Origin: an uncultured bacterium
Lineage (GTDB): Bacteria > Verrucomicrobiota > Kiritimatiellia > CAIKKV01 > CAITUY01
Assembly: GCA_903934155.1 (NCBI GenBank)
Contig: CAIZMS010000206.1
Span: 1 to 6,074, forward strand
Direction: 5' to 3'
Length of the DNA: 6,074 bases
Shown: piece after piece, positions 6,001 through 6,074 of the stretch
Layout of the letters: each line of letters begins with the position of its first letter
How positions within the stretch are numbered: position 1 is the first letter of the stretch
Program-made: the position numbers and the translations under genes
The notes under the pieces: model-generated
What the model was told of the DNA's origin: nothing
The model's input: the letters and a program-made list of their open reading frames with translations, nothing else
The model's database searches: none

Positions 6001-6074
6001 GGGCCCGTAGCTCAGTTGGTCAGAGCGGAGGACTCATAATCCTTTGGTCGCAGGTTCGAGCCCTGCCGGGCCCA
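6001..6074 (+). tRNA. tRNA with anticodon CAU, probably tRNA-Ile2 (lysidine-modified), else elongator Met
   Basis: A complete cloverleaf can be drawn. The acceptor stem GGGCCCG (6001-6007) pairs with 6067-6073. The D arm has stem GCTC/GAGC. The anticodon stem is 6028-6032/6040-6044 with loop CTCATAA, and the anticodon CAU is at 6035-6037. The variable region is TGGTC. The T arm is GCAGG-TTCGAGC-CCTGC, and the discriminator is A6074. The window ends there, so an encoded CCA cannot be judged. It is not an initiator: position 1 pairs with 72, and the anticodon stem lacks the three G-C pairs. C4-G69 and C5-G68 in the acceptor stem and the A-U pair closing the anticodon stem are the features TilS uses to recognise tRNA-Ile2, whereas E. 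coli elongator tRNA-Met has U4-A69 and A5-U68. This favours Ile2, which reads AUA after lysidine modification. It is divergent from the operon. Confidence 0.93.

Noticed and set aside
1..6074. CRISPR arrays, insertion sequences, transposases or long direct repeats
   Set aside because: None seen: there are no regularly spaced repeats, no transposase-like proteins, and the only long similarity is the protein-level paralogy of the two HyfB-like genes.

Overview
The window is a leftward-reading (minus strand) operon for the membrane arm of an energy-converting complex of the hydrogenase-4/formate-hydrogenlyase (Hyf/Hyc, group 4) superfamily. It is headed by an unusual regulator, and a plus-strand tRNA gene sits at the right edge. 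Nearly every base up to position 5833 is coding, with gaps of 13 nt or less or short overlaps, so this is a compact bacterial operon. The genes look GC-rich; the 167-nt spacer before the tRNA is visibly richer in A+T. A DNA-binding/PTS EIIA fusion next to a Hyf-like complex suggests an anaerobic or fermentative bacterium. My best guess is the PVC group (Kiritimatiellota/Lentisphaerota/Verrucomicrobiota) or a relative, but nothing here proves a taxon.

Right to left, in transcription order: (1) 5833-5141, a 230-residue protein with an excisionase/MerR-like helix-turn-helix followed by a fructose/nitrogen-type PTS EIIA domain that keeps its phosphorylatable histidine; (2) 5134-3122, a 670-residue HyfB-like, NuoL/M/N-type proton-translocating subunit; (3) 3129-1183, a second, paralogous HyfB-like subunit of 648 residues; (4) 1169-261, a 302-residue HyfC/HycD/NuoH-type subunit; (5) 256-1, the first 85 residues of a HyfE-like (NuoK-like) subunit that continues beyond the left edge. 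Junctions are tight: a 6-nt gap, an 8-nt overlap, a 13-nt gap and a 4-nt gap. Genes 1 and 2 are in the same reading frame, separated by one TAA.

Together genes 2-5 would form ion-pumping and quinone-site-like modules in the cytoplasmic membrane. The NuoCD-like large subunit and NuoB-like small subunit that would carry redox chemistry should lie beyond the left edge. It therefore cannot be decided here whether the complex is a true [NiFe] hydrogenase or an Ehr-type hydrogenase-related complex. The EIIA fusion at the head of the operon suggests that phosphotransfer status, and so carbon or nitrogen supply, controls the complex.

The spacer 5834-6000 holds a 7-bp inverted repeat upstream of the regulator gene (possible operator) and a plausible sigma-70 promoter for the tRNA. 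The tRNA (6001-6074, anticodon CAU) has features favouring the lysidine-modified tRNA-Ile2 over elongator tRNA-Met.
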